Assembly (NCBI RefSeq): GCF_003014615.1
Contig: NZ_PYGI01000020.1
Coordinates: 1-64,000, forward strand
Length of the DNA stretch: 64,000 nt
Reading direction: 5' to 3'
From: Marinobacterium halophilum
Lineage (GTDB): Bacteria; Pseudomonadota; Gammaproteobacteria; Pseudomonadales; Balneatricaceae
Position numbers and translations under genes: made by a program. The notes beneath the pieces were generated by a model. That model was not told where the DNA came from. It searched no databases and was given only the letters and a program-made list of their open reading frames with translations. Below, one piece after another: positions 32,957 through 42,081 of the stretch (the stretch's first letter is position 1; the number at the start of each line of letters is the position of its first letter).

Positions 32957-34318
32957 ATGCCCTGTACCAAGACACTCACTGCACTGAGCCTTTCGACACT
33001 GTTAACGGTGTCATTTGCACCCGCGCTACAGGCGGCTGCCCAGTGTGGTGCCGAAGACAGCCAAACGCTCTCCGCAGCGGACTCTGCACCCGAAGTAATG
33101 GGTTGGATGCAGGGCAGCCCTCCGGCCGTCGACAAGCGTGTACGTTTGGCCGACGGTTCCTTTTTCAGTTTCCCGGCACTGCGCTACAGCGTAGGCCACA
33201 TGAACGAATTCCTGCCGACCACACTGGTCAGTCGACGCAATACCGCGCCGTCTGAACTGCCCTACGCACAGAGCGATGCGCTGACCACCAGCATTGATGC
33301 ACTGACCTTTACCCCCTGGGGCCAGGACAAGCAAACCTCTTGGGCCGACGCGCTGGACAAGACCTATACCGACGGCATTCTGATCATGCACAAAGGCAAG
33401 GTGATCTATGAACGCTACCGCGGTGGCTTCAAGGATTACGAGCGCCACGCCCTGATGTCGGTGACCAAATCGCTCACCGGCACACTGGCACTGGACCTGA
33501 TTCATCAGGGCCTGATCGACGAGAATCTGCCGATCAGCCACTACATTCCGGAACTGAAAGACTCCGGTTTTGGTGATGCCAGCGTCAAAAACGTACTGAA
33601 TATGACCGCCGGTATCGATTTCGATGAAGACTATGCCGACCCGAAATCGGAAATTTGGGTATTCTCGGCCGCCGGTAACCCGCTGCCCAAACCCAAGGGC
33701 TATCAAGGCCCGACCGGTTACTATGAATACCTGCCACTGGTGCAGAAAGCCGGTGAACATGGCCAGGCCTTCGCTTACAAAACCGCAAACACCGAAGTCA
33801 TCGGCTGGCTGGTCGCCCGAGTGACCGGCATGTCGGTCGCCGACTATCTGGAAGAGCGCGTATGGAGCAAAATAGGCATGGAACGCGCCGCCCTGTTCCA
33901 GGTCGACGAACTGGGTACGCCCTTTGCCGGAGGCGGCCTCAACGCCAGCCTGCGTGATCTGGCTCGTTTTGGCGAACTCATGCGCAACAACGGCCGTATC
34001 GGTGATCAACAGATCCTGCACCCCAAGGTTGTGGCTGACATCCGTGCCGGTGCCGAACACCCGGTATTTACCCAACCGGAATATCCGGGGCAAGCCGACT
34101 GGTCGTTCCGCGGCATGTGGTGGGTAACCGGTAACACCCAGTCCCCGTTCATGGCACGCGGCGTACACGGGCAAAACATTTATATAAACCCGGAAAAAGA
34201 AGTCGTGATCGTGCGCTTTGCCTCACACCCGAAGGCAGCCAACCGGGCAACCGACTGCATCACACTGCCGGCCTATGAGCGTTTGTCCGACTATCTGTCG
34301 TCACAGAACGCTCACTGA
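32957..34318 (+). CDS. exported beta-lactamase-fold serine hydrolase
   Basis: The 453-residue protein begins with a signal peptide (TALSLSTLLTVSFAPALQA-AA). The class-C beta-lactamase/DD-peptidase fold follows, with the SxxK nucleophile in MSVTKSLTGTLALDLIHQG (about residues 170-188) and a YKTANTEVIGWLV Tyr motif. The pattern is that of 6-aminohexanoate-dimer hydrolase-like esterases rather than true beta-lactamases. The GAGGAG SD and ATG at 32957 are used; the longer frame overlaps hsdA. Placed with hsdA, a periplasmic esterase releasing steroids from esters is a reasonable guess. Confidence 0.8.
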   Translation: MPCTKTLTALSLSTLLTVSFAPALQAAAQCGAEDSQTLSAADSAPEVMGWMQGSPPAVDKRVRLADGSFFSFPALRYSVGHMNEFLPTTLVSRRNTAPSELPYAQSDALTTSIDALTFTPWGQDKQTSWADALDKTYTDGILIMHKGKVIYERYRGGFKDYERHALMSVTKSLTGTLALDLIHQGLIDENLPISHYIPELKDSGFGDASVKNVLNMTAGIDFDEDYADPKSEIWVFSAAGNPLPKPKGYQGPTGYYEYLPLVQKAGEHGQAFAYKTANTEVIGWLVARVTGMSVADYLEERVWSKIGMERAALFQVDELGTPFAGGGLNASLRDLARFGELMRNNGRIGDQQILHPKVVADIRAGAEHPVFTQPEYPGQADWSFRGMWWVTGNTQSPFMARGVHGQNIYINPEKEVVIVRFASHPKAANRATDCITLPAYERLSDYLSSQNAH

Positions 34319-34324
34319 GTCATC

Positions 34325-34345
34325 GCGGCTACCTGGGGTAGCCGC
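34325..34345 (+). terminator. hairpin after the serine hydrolase gene
   Basis: GCGGCTACC-tgg-GGTAGCCGC just after the stop at 34318, without a T-run. Likely the end of the steroid region. Confidence 0.6.
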
Positions 34346-34471
34346 ACCTCCCCTACCCAATCTCCCCATTAAGTTGCCAATCAGAAACATTTTTCTTTCA
34401 AACGGGTGATTAACTGCACGTTTTTCGCTATAAATAGGTACGTAAGTACCTTGAAATAACGAGCGGTACAC

Positions 34472-36442
34472 ATGAGCCCCAGCATCCCGACCTCTGCCCC
34501 CGCAGACATAACCGGACGCCTCGATTTCCGGTCCTTATTGCGTGGGCAAGACCCGATACTGCGCAAGCTCATCCTGCTGCTCTGGGTCACCAGTATTGCC
34601 ATGTCGACCCTCCTTGGCGTCGCGGCTGTCGAGCTGAACTGGAGCGGCATCCCGGTCACATTCGGCGACTATACCGTTCACCTGACGTTCTATCCTCCCC
34701 TCATTCTGGCCATGTTCTGGCTGTTCTGGTTCGGTTTCTGGTGGGCGGCCATCCCTACCTGGGCCAGTACCTTCATACTTTCGCTCCACTATGGCATGGC
34801 TCCCGAATGGGCGTTGCTGTTTGCCTGCTCAGACCCGCTGGGACTGGCCTTGCTGGCCATGGTATATCGCGCACTGCCCGCCGCACTGCAGATCCGCAAA
34901 CCCGGCAATATTGCCCTGTTCATTCTGTTCAGTTTTGCCGCCGCCGTCCTGAGTTCGGTGGGTGCGTTTATCTGGAGCCATGCCACCCATTCGCAAATCA
35001 CCGGCCTCTATGCAGTCTGGCAAGGTTGGTGGCTGGGGTTTCTGGTGCAGAATGTATTGATTGTGTTGCCGATATTGTTATTTGCCGACCCAACCATCCG
35101 GCGCTGGCAAAAAAACACTCACCTGTGGCCATCTCGCCCGCTCAACGAGCGCGGGCTGCGCCAGACACTGGTGATCGCGCTACTGCTGGTGTCGACCGTT
35201 GTGCTGTTTACCTGGCTGAGTGCCAGCCTGACCAAAAATGCCATCATGACGGCAGCATACAGCCATGATGTCTATCTCTGGCAACCCATCGCCCGGATGG
35301 TGCGTGACTCGCTCAATGCGCTAATGACGGTCCTGGTGATATTGATGATTGCCATGACCCTGTTCGGTATCTATCTGTTCCGCTACTGGTCGGCACGGTT
35401 GACCCATTCACACCAGATGCTCATCCGCAGCAATCACCGCCTGAGTGCCGAAATAAAGGAACGCGAGAATATCCAGATCGAGCTGCAACACCGCTATCAA
35501 ATGCTCAATTTGATGGCGCAGCTGGATGCTCGTCTGCACGCGGCTGCCAATGCTCAAGAGATCATTACTGCGCTATCGGAATACCTGCCGCGCCAGCTGC
35601 CGCAAATGGAGGGTGTTCTCTGCCGCGTCAATGCGGACCGCAAACTGGAAATACTGGTCCACTGGGGACGCTTCCCACTGATCGGAGTGCAACATGCGGC
35701 TACGCTGACCGTGCCGGAGCATGCCAACACCTGGGATCAGGTCAGGACCTACGACCCTGAAGGCCACCACGGCGTCCACCGAGCCCTGCCGTTGAAGTCG
35801 GGCCAGCACCTGCTCGGGGTCATCCTGCTTGGGCCGGCACCCGAGGGCGATACCGCCGTCAGTGCCGTGCTGCAGATTCTGACAGAACACCTGGCGCTGG
35901 CACTGACCAATCTGCGCTTGCGCGAGCAACTGATGGAAGAGGCAACCCGTGACCCGCTGACCGGTCTGTATAACCGGCGCTACCTGCATAGTCGACTGGA
36001 CCAGGAGCTGTCCCGTTGCCAACGCCACGAGCGTCCACTCAGCCTGATGATGATCGATATCGACCATTTCAAACAACTCAACGACTCGCTGGGGCATGAG
36101 GCTGGCGACCAGGCCTTGCGCAGCATTACCCGCTTTATCGGAGAGCAGATCCGTGAAAGCGACATCGCCTGCCGCTTCGGCGGCGAAGAGATTATTCTGG
36201 TGCTGCCCGAGGCCAGCCAGATCCATTCAGAAGAGCGTGCACGGCGCCTGTTGGAAGGCATTGCTCTGTTGCGCTTGACCAGCCGTGACGGCCAACCGAT
36301 GCCACGCCTGACCGTATCCATTGGATTGGCGGTTTACCCTGAACATGCGGACTCCGGCGAAGGCCTGATCCACGCAGCCGACCAGGCGATGTACCGCGCC
36401 AAGGCCAATGGCCGTAATCAGGTGTGTATTGCCACCGGTTAA
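34472..36442 (+). CDS. membrane diguanylate cyclase with MASE1-like and GAF-like regions
   Basis: The 656-residue protein has about eight N-terminal membrane helices (about 30-320, MASE1-like), a coiled linker, a GAF-like region (about 355-480) and a C-terminal GGDEF domain starting at DPLTGLYNRRYL. It makes c-di-GMP from GTP. The active loop reads RFGGEEIILVLP, so the signature is GGEEI rather than GG(D/E)EF. The inhibitory site RESD lies exactly five residues before it, so product inhibition is expected. DIDHFKQLNDSLGHEAGD (metal and base binding) is intact. The input ligand is unknown. Confidence 0.87.
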   Translation: MSPSIPTSAPADITGRLDFRSLLRGQDPILRKLILLLWVTSIAMSTLLGVAAVELNWSGIPVTFGDYTVHLTFYPPLILAMFWLFWFGFWWAAIPTWASTFILSLHYGMAPEWALLFACSDPLGLALLAMVYRALPAALQIRKPGNIALFILFSFAAAVLSSVGAFIWSHATHSQITGLYAVWQGWWLGFLVQNVLIVLPILLFADPTIRRWQKNTHLWPSRPLNERGLRQTLVIALLLVSTVVLFTWLSASLTKNAIMTAAYSHDVYLWQPIARMVRDSLNALMTVLVILMIAMTLFGIYLFRYWSARLTHSHQMLIRSNHRLSAEIKERENIQIELQHRYQMLNLMAQLDARLHAAANAQEIITALSEYLPRQLPQMEGVLCRVNADRKLEILVHWGRFPLIGVQHAATLTVPEHANTWDQVRTYDPEGHHGVHRALPLKSGQHLLGVILLGPAPEGDTAVSAVLQILTEHLALALTNLRLREQLMEEATRDPLTGLYNRRYLHSRLDQELSRCQRHERPLSLMMIDIDHFKQLNDSLGHEAGDQALRSITRFIGEQIRESDIACRFGGEEIILVLPEASQIHSEERARRLLEGIALLRLTSRDGQPMPRLTVSIGLAVYPEHADSGEGLIHAADQAMYRAKANGRNQVCIATG

Positions 36443-36509
36443 GCGAATACTTGTATTCTGCGGCACCCACTCCTAACGTAAGGGAAAGCACGCGAATAGA
36501 GCGCCGCCC

Positions 36510-37604
36510 ATGCCCACCGCCGATTATCTGCCCCGCCACTCACTGTCGCACCTGTTCGATCTGCTGCAGCAACACGGCTACAGGCTGGTCGGCCCCCAGG
36601 TGATTGACGGTGCCATTCTTTATCGGCCACTGACCGCCGTCGACCAGCTACCCAGCGGGACCGAACAGGTGCAGCAGCCCGGTCAGTATCGCCTGATCCA
36701 GACCGACAGCTCGCGCCGGTTCAGCTGGGCCAACGGCCCCCAGGCACTGAAACCGCTGACTTTTACCCCGCGTGAAACCCTGTGGCGCTCACAACTCCAT
36801 GAGGATGGCAGCCTCAGTTTCCATGAAACGCCCGAACCGGCAACCCCCACCGCCGTGATCGGCGTCCGTGGCTGTGATCTGGCCGCACTCGCGTTGCAAG
36901 ACCAGCATTTTGCGGATGACCCTTACTATCGTCAGCAGCGCGACGCCCTGCTGCTGATCGCTGTGGACTGTTCCCACCCGGCCGACACCTGCTTCTGCGC
37001 CAGTACCGGTGACGGTCCCGATGCGAAAGCAGGACATGACCTGGCCCTGACCGAACTGGACGATGGTTTTCTGATCCGGGCCGGCAGTGAACGGGGGAAA
37101 AATCTGATGACAGCCTTGCCATTGACAGCGGCATCCCACGCCAGCCACCAGCAGGCCGAGACGCAATATCGCCGCGCCAGCCAGCAACAACGTCAATTGC
37201 CAACATTCGACCCTGCGCAGCTGATCCATTTGGGAGGGCACCCCGCCTGGGACGCTGTTGCCGACGCCTGTCTCAGTTGTGGTAACTGTACGTCCGTCTG
37301 TCCCAGTTGCTTCTGTTTCAGTGAAAGTGAAGTACCGGAATTGGACGGCACGGCTTCCAGCCATCAGCGCCAATGGGATTCCTGCTTCAGCGAAGGCCAC
37401 AGCTATATCCACGGCCACCGCTTTCGTCCCGACACCAAGGGGCGCTATCGCCAGTGGCTGACCCACAAGTTCGGCAGTTGGGTCGAGCAGTACGGTCGCA
37501 GCGGCTGTACCGGCTGTGGCCGCTGCATCAGCTGGTGTCCGGTGGGCATTGATCCGTTGCAAGTACTGGCACAGCTGGGTGATGAACCTCCAACATCCAA
37601 CTGA
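36510..37604 (+). CDS. hydB: NiFe hydrogenase group 3b, iron-sulfur beta subunit
   Basis: The 364-residue soluble protein has two ferredoxin-type clusters near the C-terminus: CLSCGNCTSVCPSC (about 249-262) and CTGCGRCISWCPVG (about 333-346). An N-terminal region contains IGVRGCDLAALALQD. This is the layout of the beta subunit of sulfhydrogenase/HyhB-type enzymes, which links the hydrogenase dimer to the FAD subunit. It is the first gene of the hydrogenase set but is separated from the gamma gene by an iron-dependent alcohol dehydrogenase. The SD is weak. Confidence 0.85.
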   Translation: MPTADYLPRHSLSHLFDLLQQHGYRLVGPQVIDGAILYRPLTAVDQLPSGTEQVQQPGQYRLIQTDSSRRFSWANGPQALKPLTFTPRETLWRSQLHEDGSLSFHETPEPATPTAVIGVRGCDLAALALQDQHFADDPYYRQQRDALLLIAVDCSHPADTCFCASTGDGPDAKAGHDLALTELDDGFLIRAGSERGKNLMTALPLTAASHASHQQAETQYRRASQQQRQLPTFDPAQLIHLGGHPAWDAVADACLSCGNCTSVCPSCFCFSESEVPELDGTASSHQRQWDSCFSEGHSYIHGHRFRPDTKGRYRQWLTHKFGSWVEQYGRSGCTGCGRCISWCPVGIDPLQVLAQLGDEPPTSN

Positions 37605-37630
37605 CGACCACGAACCAGCCGTCAGGTTCC

Positions 37631-37644
37631 AGACCATTTGGTCT
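37631..37644 (+). promoter_or_regulatory. palindrome upstream of the alcohol dehydrogenase
   Basis: AGACCATTTGGTCT is a perfect 14-bp palindrome in the 186-bp gap before the ADH gene. It could be an operator; no matching site was found elsewhere in the window. Confidence 0.35.
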
Positions 37645-37790
37645 CCCCATGATCCGAGTCATCCCTACTGCAAATCGACTGGACAACCGTTTACAACCGA
37701 TTCCGGAAGAGTAGTCTGGCATCAAGGATCAATCGGCCATCACCGATACGTTTCCTGAAACAAAACCCTCATGAAAGCAAGGACTTAAAC

Positions 37791-38942
37791 ATGGCGACTG
37801 AAGCGTTTTTCGTACCCAATGTTTCCCTGATGGGCGCAGGCTGCCTGAGCACTTTGGCCGAACGTGTCGGCATGCTGGGCGGCAAAAAACCGCTGCTGGT
37901 AGCCGATGGCGGCATGACCCAGCTGGGTTACACCGCCCGCGTCGTCAGCATGCTGGAAGAAGCCGATATTGCCTGTGCCGTATATGACGGCACTGTGCCC
38001 AACCCCACCGACCACAACGTCGATGAAGGCACAGCAGTGTACCGCAACGCAAACTGCGACATGCTGATCTCCCTCGGGGGCGGTAGCGCACACGACTGCT
38101 GCAAGGGCATCGGCATTCTGGCCACCAACGGCGGTCAGATTCAGGATTACGAAGGGCTGGACCAGCTGACTCAGCCGCTGCCGCCCTACATCGCCATCAA
38201 TACCACCGCCGGTACCGCCAGCGAGATGACCCGTTTCACCATCATCACCAACAGCTCCAACCATGTGAAGATGGCGATCGTGGATTGGCGTGTCACCCCG
38301 GATGTGGCCATCAACGACCCGGAACTGATGGTCGACATGCCGCCGTCACTGACCGCCGCCACCGGTATGGATGCACTGACCCACGCCGTGGAAGCCTACG
38401 TATCGACCGCCGCCACTCCGATCACCGATGCCTGTGCGCTGCAGGCGATCCGTCTGATCGGCCAGTATCTGCGCAAGGCCGTGGCCCGTGGCGACGATAT
38501 GGAAGCCCGTGACAAGATGGCCTATGCGGAGTATCTGGCGGGCATGGCGTTCAACAACGCCAGTCTGGGCCATGTGCATGCCATGTCGCACCAGCTGGGC
38601 GGCTTCTACAACCTGCCCCATGGCGTCTGCAATGCACTGCTGTTGCCGCACGTAAGCCGCGTCAACCTGATGGCTCGTACCGAGCGTTTTGCCGACATCG
38701 CCGATGCACTGGGTGAAGTCACCACCGGCCTGTCCGAACGCGATGCCGCCTATATGGCGATCGATGCCATTGAGGAGCTGTCGATGGATGTGGGCATTCC
38801 GCAGACCCTGAGCGAGCTGGGTGTGAAAGCGGAAGACATTCCGACCATGGTCGGCAACGCCCAGAAGGATGTCTGTGCGCTGACCAACCCGCGTAAACTG
38901 ACTGACGATGAAGTCGCCGCGATTTATCACGCCGCTCTCTGA
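37791..38942 (+). CDS. iron-containing alcohol dehydrogenase
   Basis: The 383-residue group III ADH has the NAD-binding SLGGGSAHDCCKG (about 94-106), TTAGTASEMTRF, the metal-binding ATGMDALTHAVEAY (about 185-200) and HAMSHQLGGFYNLPHGVCNALLLP with further metal His (about 263-277). It resembles the Bacillus/Cupriavidus NAD-dependent methanol dehydrogenases as well as general YiaY-type enzymes. An AAGGA SD precedes the ATG. It stands between hydB and hydG on the same strand. It may couple alcohol oxidation to hydrogen or NAD(P)H turnover, but this is inference. Confidence 0.9.
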   Translation: MATEAFFVPNVSLMGAGCLSTLAERVGMLGGKKPLLVADGGMTQLGYTARVVSMLEEADIACAVYDGTVPNPTDHNVDEGTAVYRNANCDMLISLGGGSAHDCCKGIGILATNGGQIQDYEGLDQLTQPLPPYIAINTTAGTASEMTRFTIITNSSNHVKMAIVDWRVTPDVAINDPELMVDMPPSLTAATGMDALTHAVEAYVSTAATPITDACALQAIRLIGQYLRKAVARGDDMEARDKMAYAEYLAGMAFNNASLGHVHAMSHQLGGFYNLPHGVCNALLLPHVSRVNLMARTERFADIADALGEVTTGLSERDAAYMAIDAIEELSMDVGIPQTLSELGVKAEDIPTMVGNAQKDVCALTNPRKLTDDEVAAIYHAAL

Positions 38943-39126
38943 TTCGCACATTAACCGAACGCGGGCACAGCGCCTGCGTTCGGTCATTTCCCGCCGTATT
39001 ATCCCCGCTCCAGCTTGTCCCCCGCGCCATCCGCATCTAACGTATAAGGTACACACTGCTGCGGAGCAGCCCCATGTTCGACTCGCCCGTTTCTGCCAGC
39101 AAAGCCTTGTCACTCGGCCAACGCCG

Positions 39127-39969
39127 ATGACTCATCCGGCGCTGCCCACCGAAGCCCTGATCCTGAATCGCATTCAGGAGACCGAGGATATTTTCACCCT
39201 GCAGTTGCGTCTGACCGACCCGGCGCAGCAGTGGCGTCTGGGCATTCAGCCCGGCCAGTTCAATATGCTTTACCGCTTCGGCGTCGGCGAAATTCCGATC
39301 TCGTTCATGGCAATTGCCCAAGATGAACAGGGCCAATCAGTGCTGGCACATACTATTCGCGCGCTGGGCCGGGTCAGTCAGGCGCTGGCAGCACTGCTGC
39401 CGGGAGACCGGATCGGCCTGCGCGGTCCCTTCGGCAATGGCTGGCCCTTGCAGCAGGCCGAGGGCATGGACCTGTGTGTGGTCACCGGTGGGCTAGGCTG
39501 TGCACCGGCGGTGTCGATCATCGAACATGCTTTTGCCAACCGGGCGCTGTATGGCCACATTCATATTATTCAGGGGGTCAAGCACTCGGCCGACCTGCTC
39601 TGGCGCAGCCGTTACGAATTCTGGGCACAACAGCCGGAAACGACTGTGTTGATGGCGGCAGATGTCGCCGCACCCGGCTGGCCCTGGTACAGCGGCCGCG
39701 TCACCGAGCTGATCAAGCGCTTGCCGCTCAATCCCGAACACACCCTGGTGTGCTGCTGCGGCCCCGAACCGATGATGCAGGCCAGTGCCGAGCAGCTGAT
39801 CCGCCAACACGTACCGGCCGACGCGATCTGGCTAAGTATGGAGCGCAACATGCAGTGTGCCAGCGGCCATTGCGGCCATTGCCAGTTCGGTGCCGACTTC
39901 ATCTGCCGCGACGGCCCGGTGATGCCCTATCCGCGCTTGCGTGATCGCCTGGGCCTGGAGGGCGTTTAA
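39127..39969 (+). CDS. hydG: hydrogenase group 3b FAD/NAD(P)-binding gamma subunit
   Basis: The 280-residue member of the ferredoxin-NADP reductase-like family has PGQFNMLYRFGVGEIPISF (FAD binding), VVTGGLGCAPAVSIIEHA (pyridine nucleotide binding) and CCCGPEPMM. A C-terminal [2Fe-2S] site of the PyrK type is MQCASGHCGHCQFG. It passes electrons between NAD(P)H and the iron-sulfur subunits. The open frame continues 73 codons upstream without coding character; the ATG at 39127 begins the conserved part, though its SD is poor. It overlaps the delta gene by 1 nt. Confidence 0.85.
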   Translation: MTHPALPTEALILNRIQETEDIFTLQLRLTDPAQQWRLGIQPGQFNMLYRFGVGEIPISFMAIAQDEQGQSVLAHTIRALGRVSQALAALLPGDRIGLRGPFGNGWPLQQAEGMDLCVVTGGLGCAPAVSIIEHAFANRALYGHIHIIQGVKHSADLLWRSRYEFWAQQPETTVLMAADVAAPGWPWYSGRVTELIKRLPLNPEHTLVCCCGPEPMMQASAEQLIRQHVPADAIWLSMERNMQCASGHCGHCQFGADFICRDGPVMPYPRLRDRLGLEGV

Positions 39970-40793
39970 TGAAGAGCCTGATGACCAAACCCCGCATCGC
40001 CGTACACAAGTTCAGCTCCTGTGATGGTTGTCAGCTCGCCTTTCTCAATCTGGGTGAAGCGTTGCTGCAACTGAACGCACAGGTCGATATTCTGCATTTT
40101 CTTGAAGCGGGCATGAGCGATGCCGAGGCCGACGTGGACATCGCCTTTGTCGAAGGCAGCCTGTCGACCCCGGACGAACTGGACCGCATTCGGCAGGTAC
40201 GCGCCCACAGCCGCTATCTGGTCACCATCGGTGCCTGCGCCACCAGCGGTGGGCTGCAGGCGCTACGCAATCTGGACGGCAATCACGATGATTGGCGTGA
40301 CGCCATCTATGCCCGCCCCGAATTCATCCACACGCTGAAGCACGTCAAACCGGTCGCTGCCGAGGTCAAAGTGGACCTGGAACTTTGGGGCTGTCCGGTC
40401 AGCAGCGCTCAAGTGCTGGCCGCGGTGCGTGCGCTGCTGTTTGGCGTAGCCCCGGTGGATGATCGTGACCGCGTCTGCCTGGAGTGCAAGCGCCAACAGG
40501 CAGTCTGCGTTATGGTCACTCAGGGTGTGCCCTGTATGGGGCCTGTCACGCGCACCGGTTGCGGTGCCCTGTGTCCACGCTTTGGCCGCGACTGCTATGG
40601 TTGCTACGGCCCCAGCGAAACCGCCCAGACTGACACCCTGGCCCGCCGCTTTGCCGGTCTAGGCCTGCTGCCCGACGCCATCGCCCGCCGTTTTCTGCTG
40701 ATCAATTCCCAGGCACCCGCATTCTTGCAAACCGGCCGCGTCTTTCACCGCTCGCCAGCACGCGCTCAACCGCCAGGAGATCAGGATGACTAG
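39969..40793 (+). CDS. hydD: NiFe hydrogenase group 3b small (delta) subunit
   Basis: The 274-residue protein carries the proximal cluster ligands SSCDGCQ (about 17-23), GACATSGG (about 88-95) and WGCPVS. It is followed by CLECKRQQAVC, GVPCMGPVTRTGCGALCP and CYGCYGP, the Cys-rich tail typical of F420-/NADP-type small subunits. It channels electrons from the NiFe centre of the large subunit. The start overlaps the gamma stop (TAATG) and the end overlaps the alpha start, so three subunits are translationally coupled. Confidence 0.9.
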   Translation: MKSLMTKPRIAVHKFSSCDGCQLAFLNLGEALLQLNAQVDILHFLEAGMSDAEADVDIAFVEGSLSTPDELDRIRQVRAHSRYLVTIGACATSGGLQALRNLDGNHDDWRDAIYARPEFIHTLKHVKPVAAEVKVDLELWGCPVSSAQVLAAVRALLFGVAPVDDRDRVCLECKRQQAVCVMVTQGVPCMGPVTRTGCGALCPRFGRDCYGCYGPSETAQTDTLARRFAGLGLLPDAIARRFLLINSQAPAFLQTGRVFHRSPARAQPPGDQDD

Positions 40794-42081
40794 CCGCCGT
40801 ATTCGTATTGATGTTCCGGCGCTGACCCGCGTCGAAGGTGAAGGCTCACTGCGGCTAGAGGTCAGGGATGGCAAGCTGGTCGAACTGGGACTGTCGATCT
40901 TCGAGCCACCACGCTACTTTGAGAAATTTCTGGAAGGTCGCGAGGCCAGGGAAGTCGTCGATATCGTCGCCCGTATCTGCGGTATCTGCCCGGTCGCGTA
41001 CCAAATCAGCGCGCTCAATGCACTGGAATCACTCGCCAACGAATCTGCGCCAGACTGGGCGTTAACGATGCGACGGGTATTCTATTGCGGCGAATGGCTG
41101 CAGAGCCATGCCCTGCATATTCACCTGCTGGCACTGCCGGACTTTCTCGGCTTCGACAACGCCATTGCCATGGCCGGGCAGCACCCTGATGAAGTGAAGC
41201 GCGGCCTCAAACTGCAAGGGCTTGGCAACGCGCTCATCCGCCTGTTCGGTGGGCGCTCGGTACACCCGGTCGGAGCGCGGCTCGGCGGTTTTCATCATGC
41301 GCCTGCAGCGGATGACGTGTCCGCCCTTACACATAAACTGAAAGCGGCCCAAGCGGATGCCGCTGACCTTACCCGCTTCTGCGCCAGCCTGCCGTTGCCG
41401 AATGACCCTCAAGACTTTATCGGCGTAGCCCTGCACCACCCCGACCGCTACGCCATGGAATGTGGCAACATCCGCACCAGCACCGGTTTGATGCTGAGTG
41501 CTGCCCAGTTCGAACAGCACTTCCATGAGACCCAAAAGTCCGATTCGACTGCACTTTGGTCCGACTTTGACGGCCAACCCTACCTGACCGGACCGCTGGC
41601 ACGACTGAACCTCAACCACGCTCAACTGCCCGATTTTTTGCACACCCGGCTGGGCGAAATAGGCCTGGCACTGCCGTCCAGCAACATGTTCCACAGCCTG
41701 ATTGCCCGCGCAGTGGAGATCGAACTGGCTCTGCATGAAGCCATTACCCTGCTTGAGGGCTACACCTGCCCGGCTGCGCCCTATGCTCCGCTATCTTTGC
41801 AGGCAGGCACCGGCTACGGCATGAGTGAAGCACCACGCGGGCTGCTTTGGCACCGTTATGAGATCGGTGAGGATCAGCTGATCAAGGCCGCCCGCATCGT
41901 CCCGCCCACCAGCCAGAACCAGGCGCGAATAGAAGCAGACCTGCACCGTTCACTCACAGCCTTCGGACTGGATCATGACGAAGACGCATTAAGACTTCGA
42001 GCCGAACAGGTGATCCGAAACTATGATCCCTGCATCTCCTGCGCCACCCACTTTCTGACCCTGAAGAGAGTTGAACGGTGA
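40786..42081 (+). CDS. hydA: NiFe hydrogenase group 3b large (alpha) subunit
   Basis: The 431-residue catalytic subunit has both NiFe ligand motifs: RICGICP (about 64-70) and DPCISCATHFL near the C-terminus. The His in CATH is the usual cleavage point for the maturation protease, leaving a short FLTLKRVER tail to be removed. Motif wording is that of bidirectional, NADP-linked group 3b enzymes. No hyp maturation genes are in the window. The stop overlaps the GTG start of the protease gene. Confidence 0.92.
   Translation: MTSRRIRIDVPALTRVEGEGSLRLEVRDGKLVELGLSIFEPPRYFEKFLEGREAREVVDIVARICGICPVAYQISALNALESLANESAPDWALTMRRVFYCGEWLQSHALHIHLLALPDFLGFDNAIAMAGQHPDEVKRGLKLQGLGNALIRLFGGRSVHPVGARLGGFHHAPAADDVSALTHKLKAAQADAADLTRFCASLPLPNDPQDFIGVALHHPDRYAMECGNIRTSTGLMLSAAQFEQHFHETQKSDSTALWSDFDGQPYLTGPLARLNLNHAQLPDFLHTRLGEIGLALPSSNMFHSLIARAVEIELALHEAITLLEGYTCPAAPYAPLSLQAGTGYGMSEAPRGLLWHRYEIGEDQLIKAARIVPPTSQNQARIEADLHRSLTAFGLDHDEDALRLRAEQVIRNYDPCISCATHFLTLKRVER

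Noticed and set aside
32957-34318. Class C beta-lactamase (antibiotic resistance) reading of the serine hydrolase
   Set aside because: The SxxK and Tyr motifs fit the broad esterase branch, and the gene is embedded with hsdA in a steroid cluster. Nothing specific to AmpC enzymes was seen.
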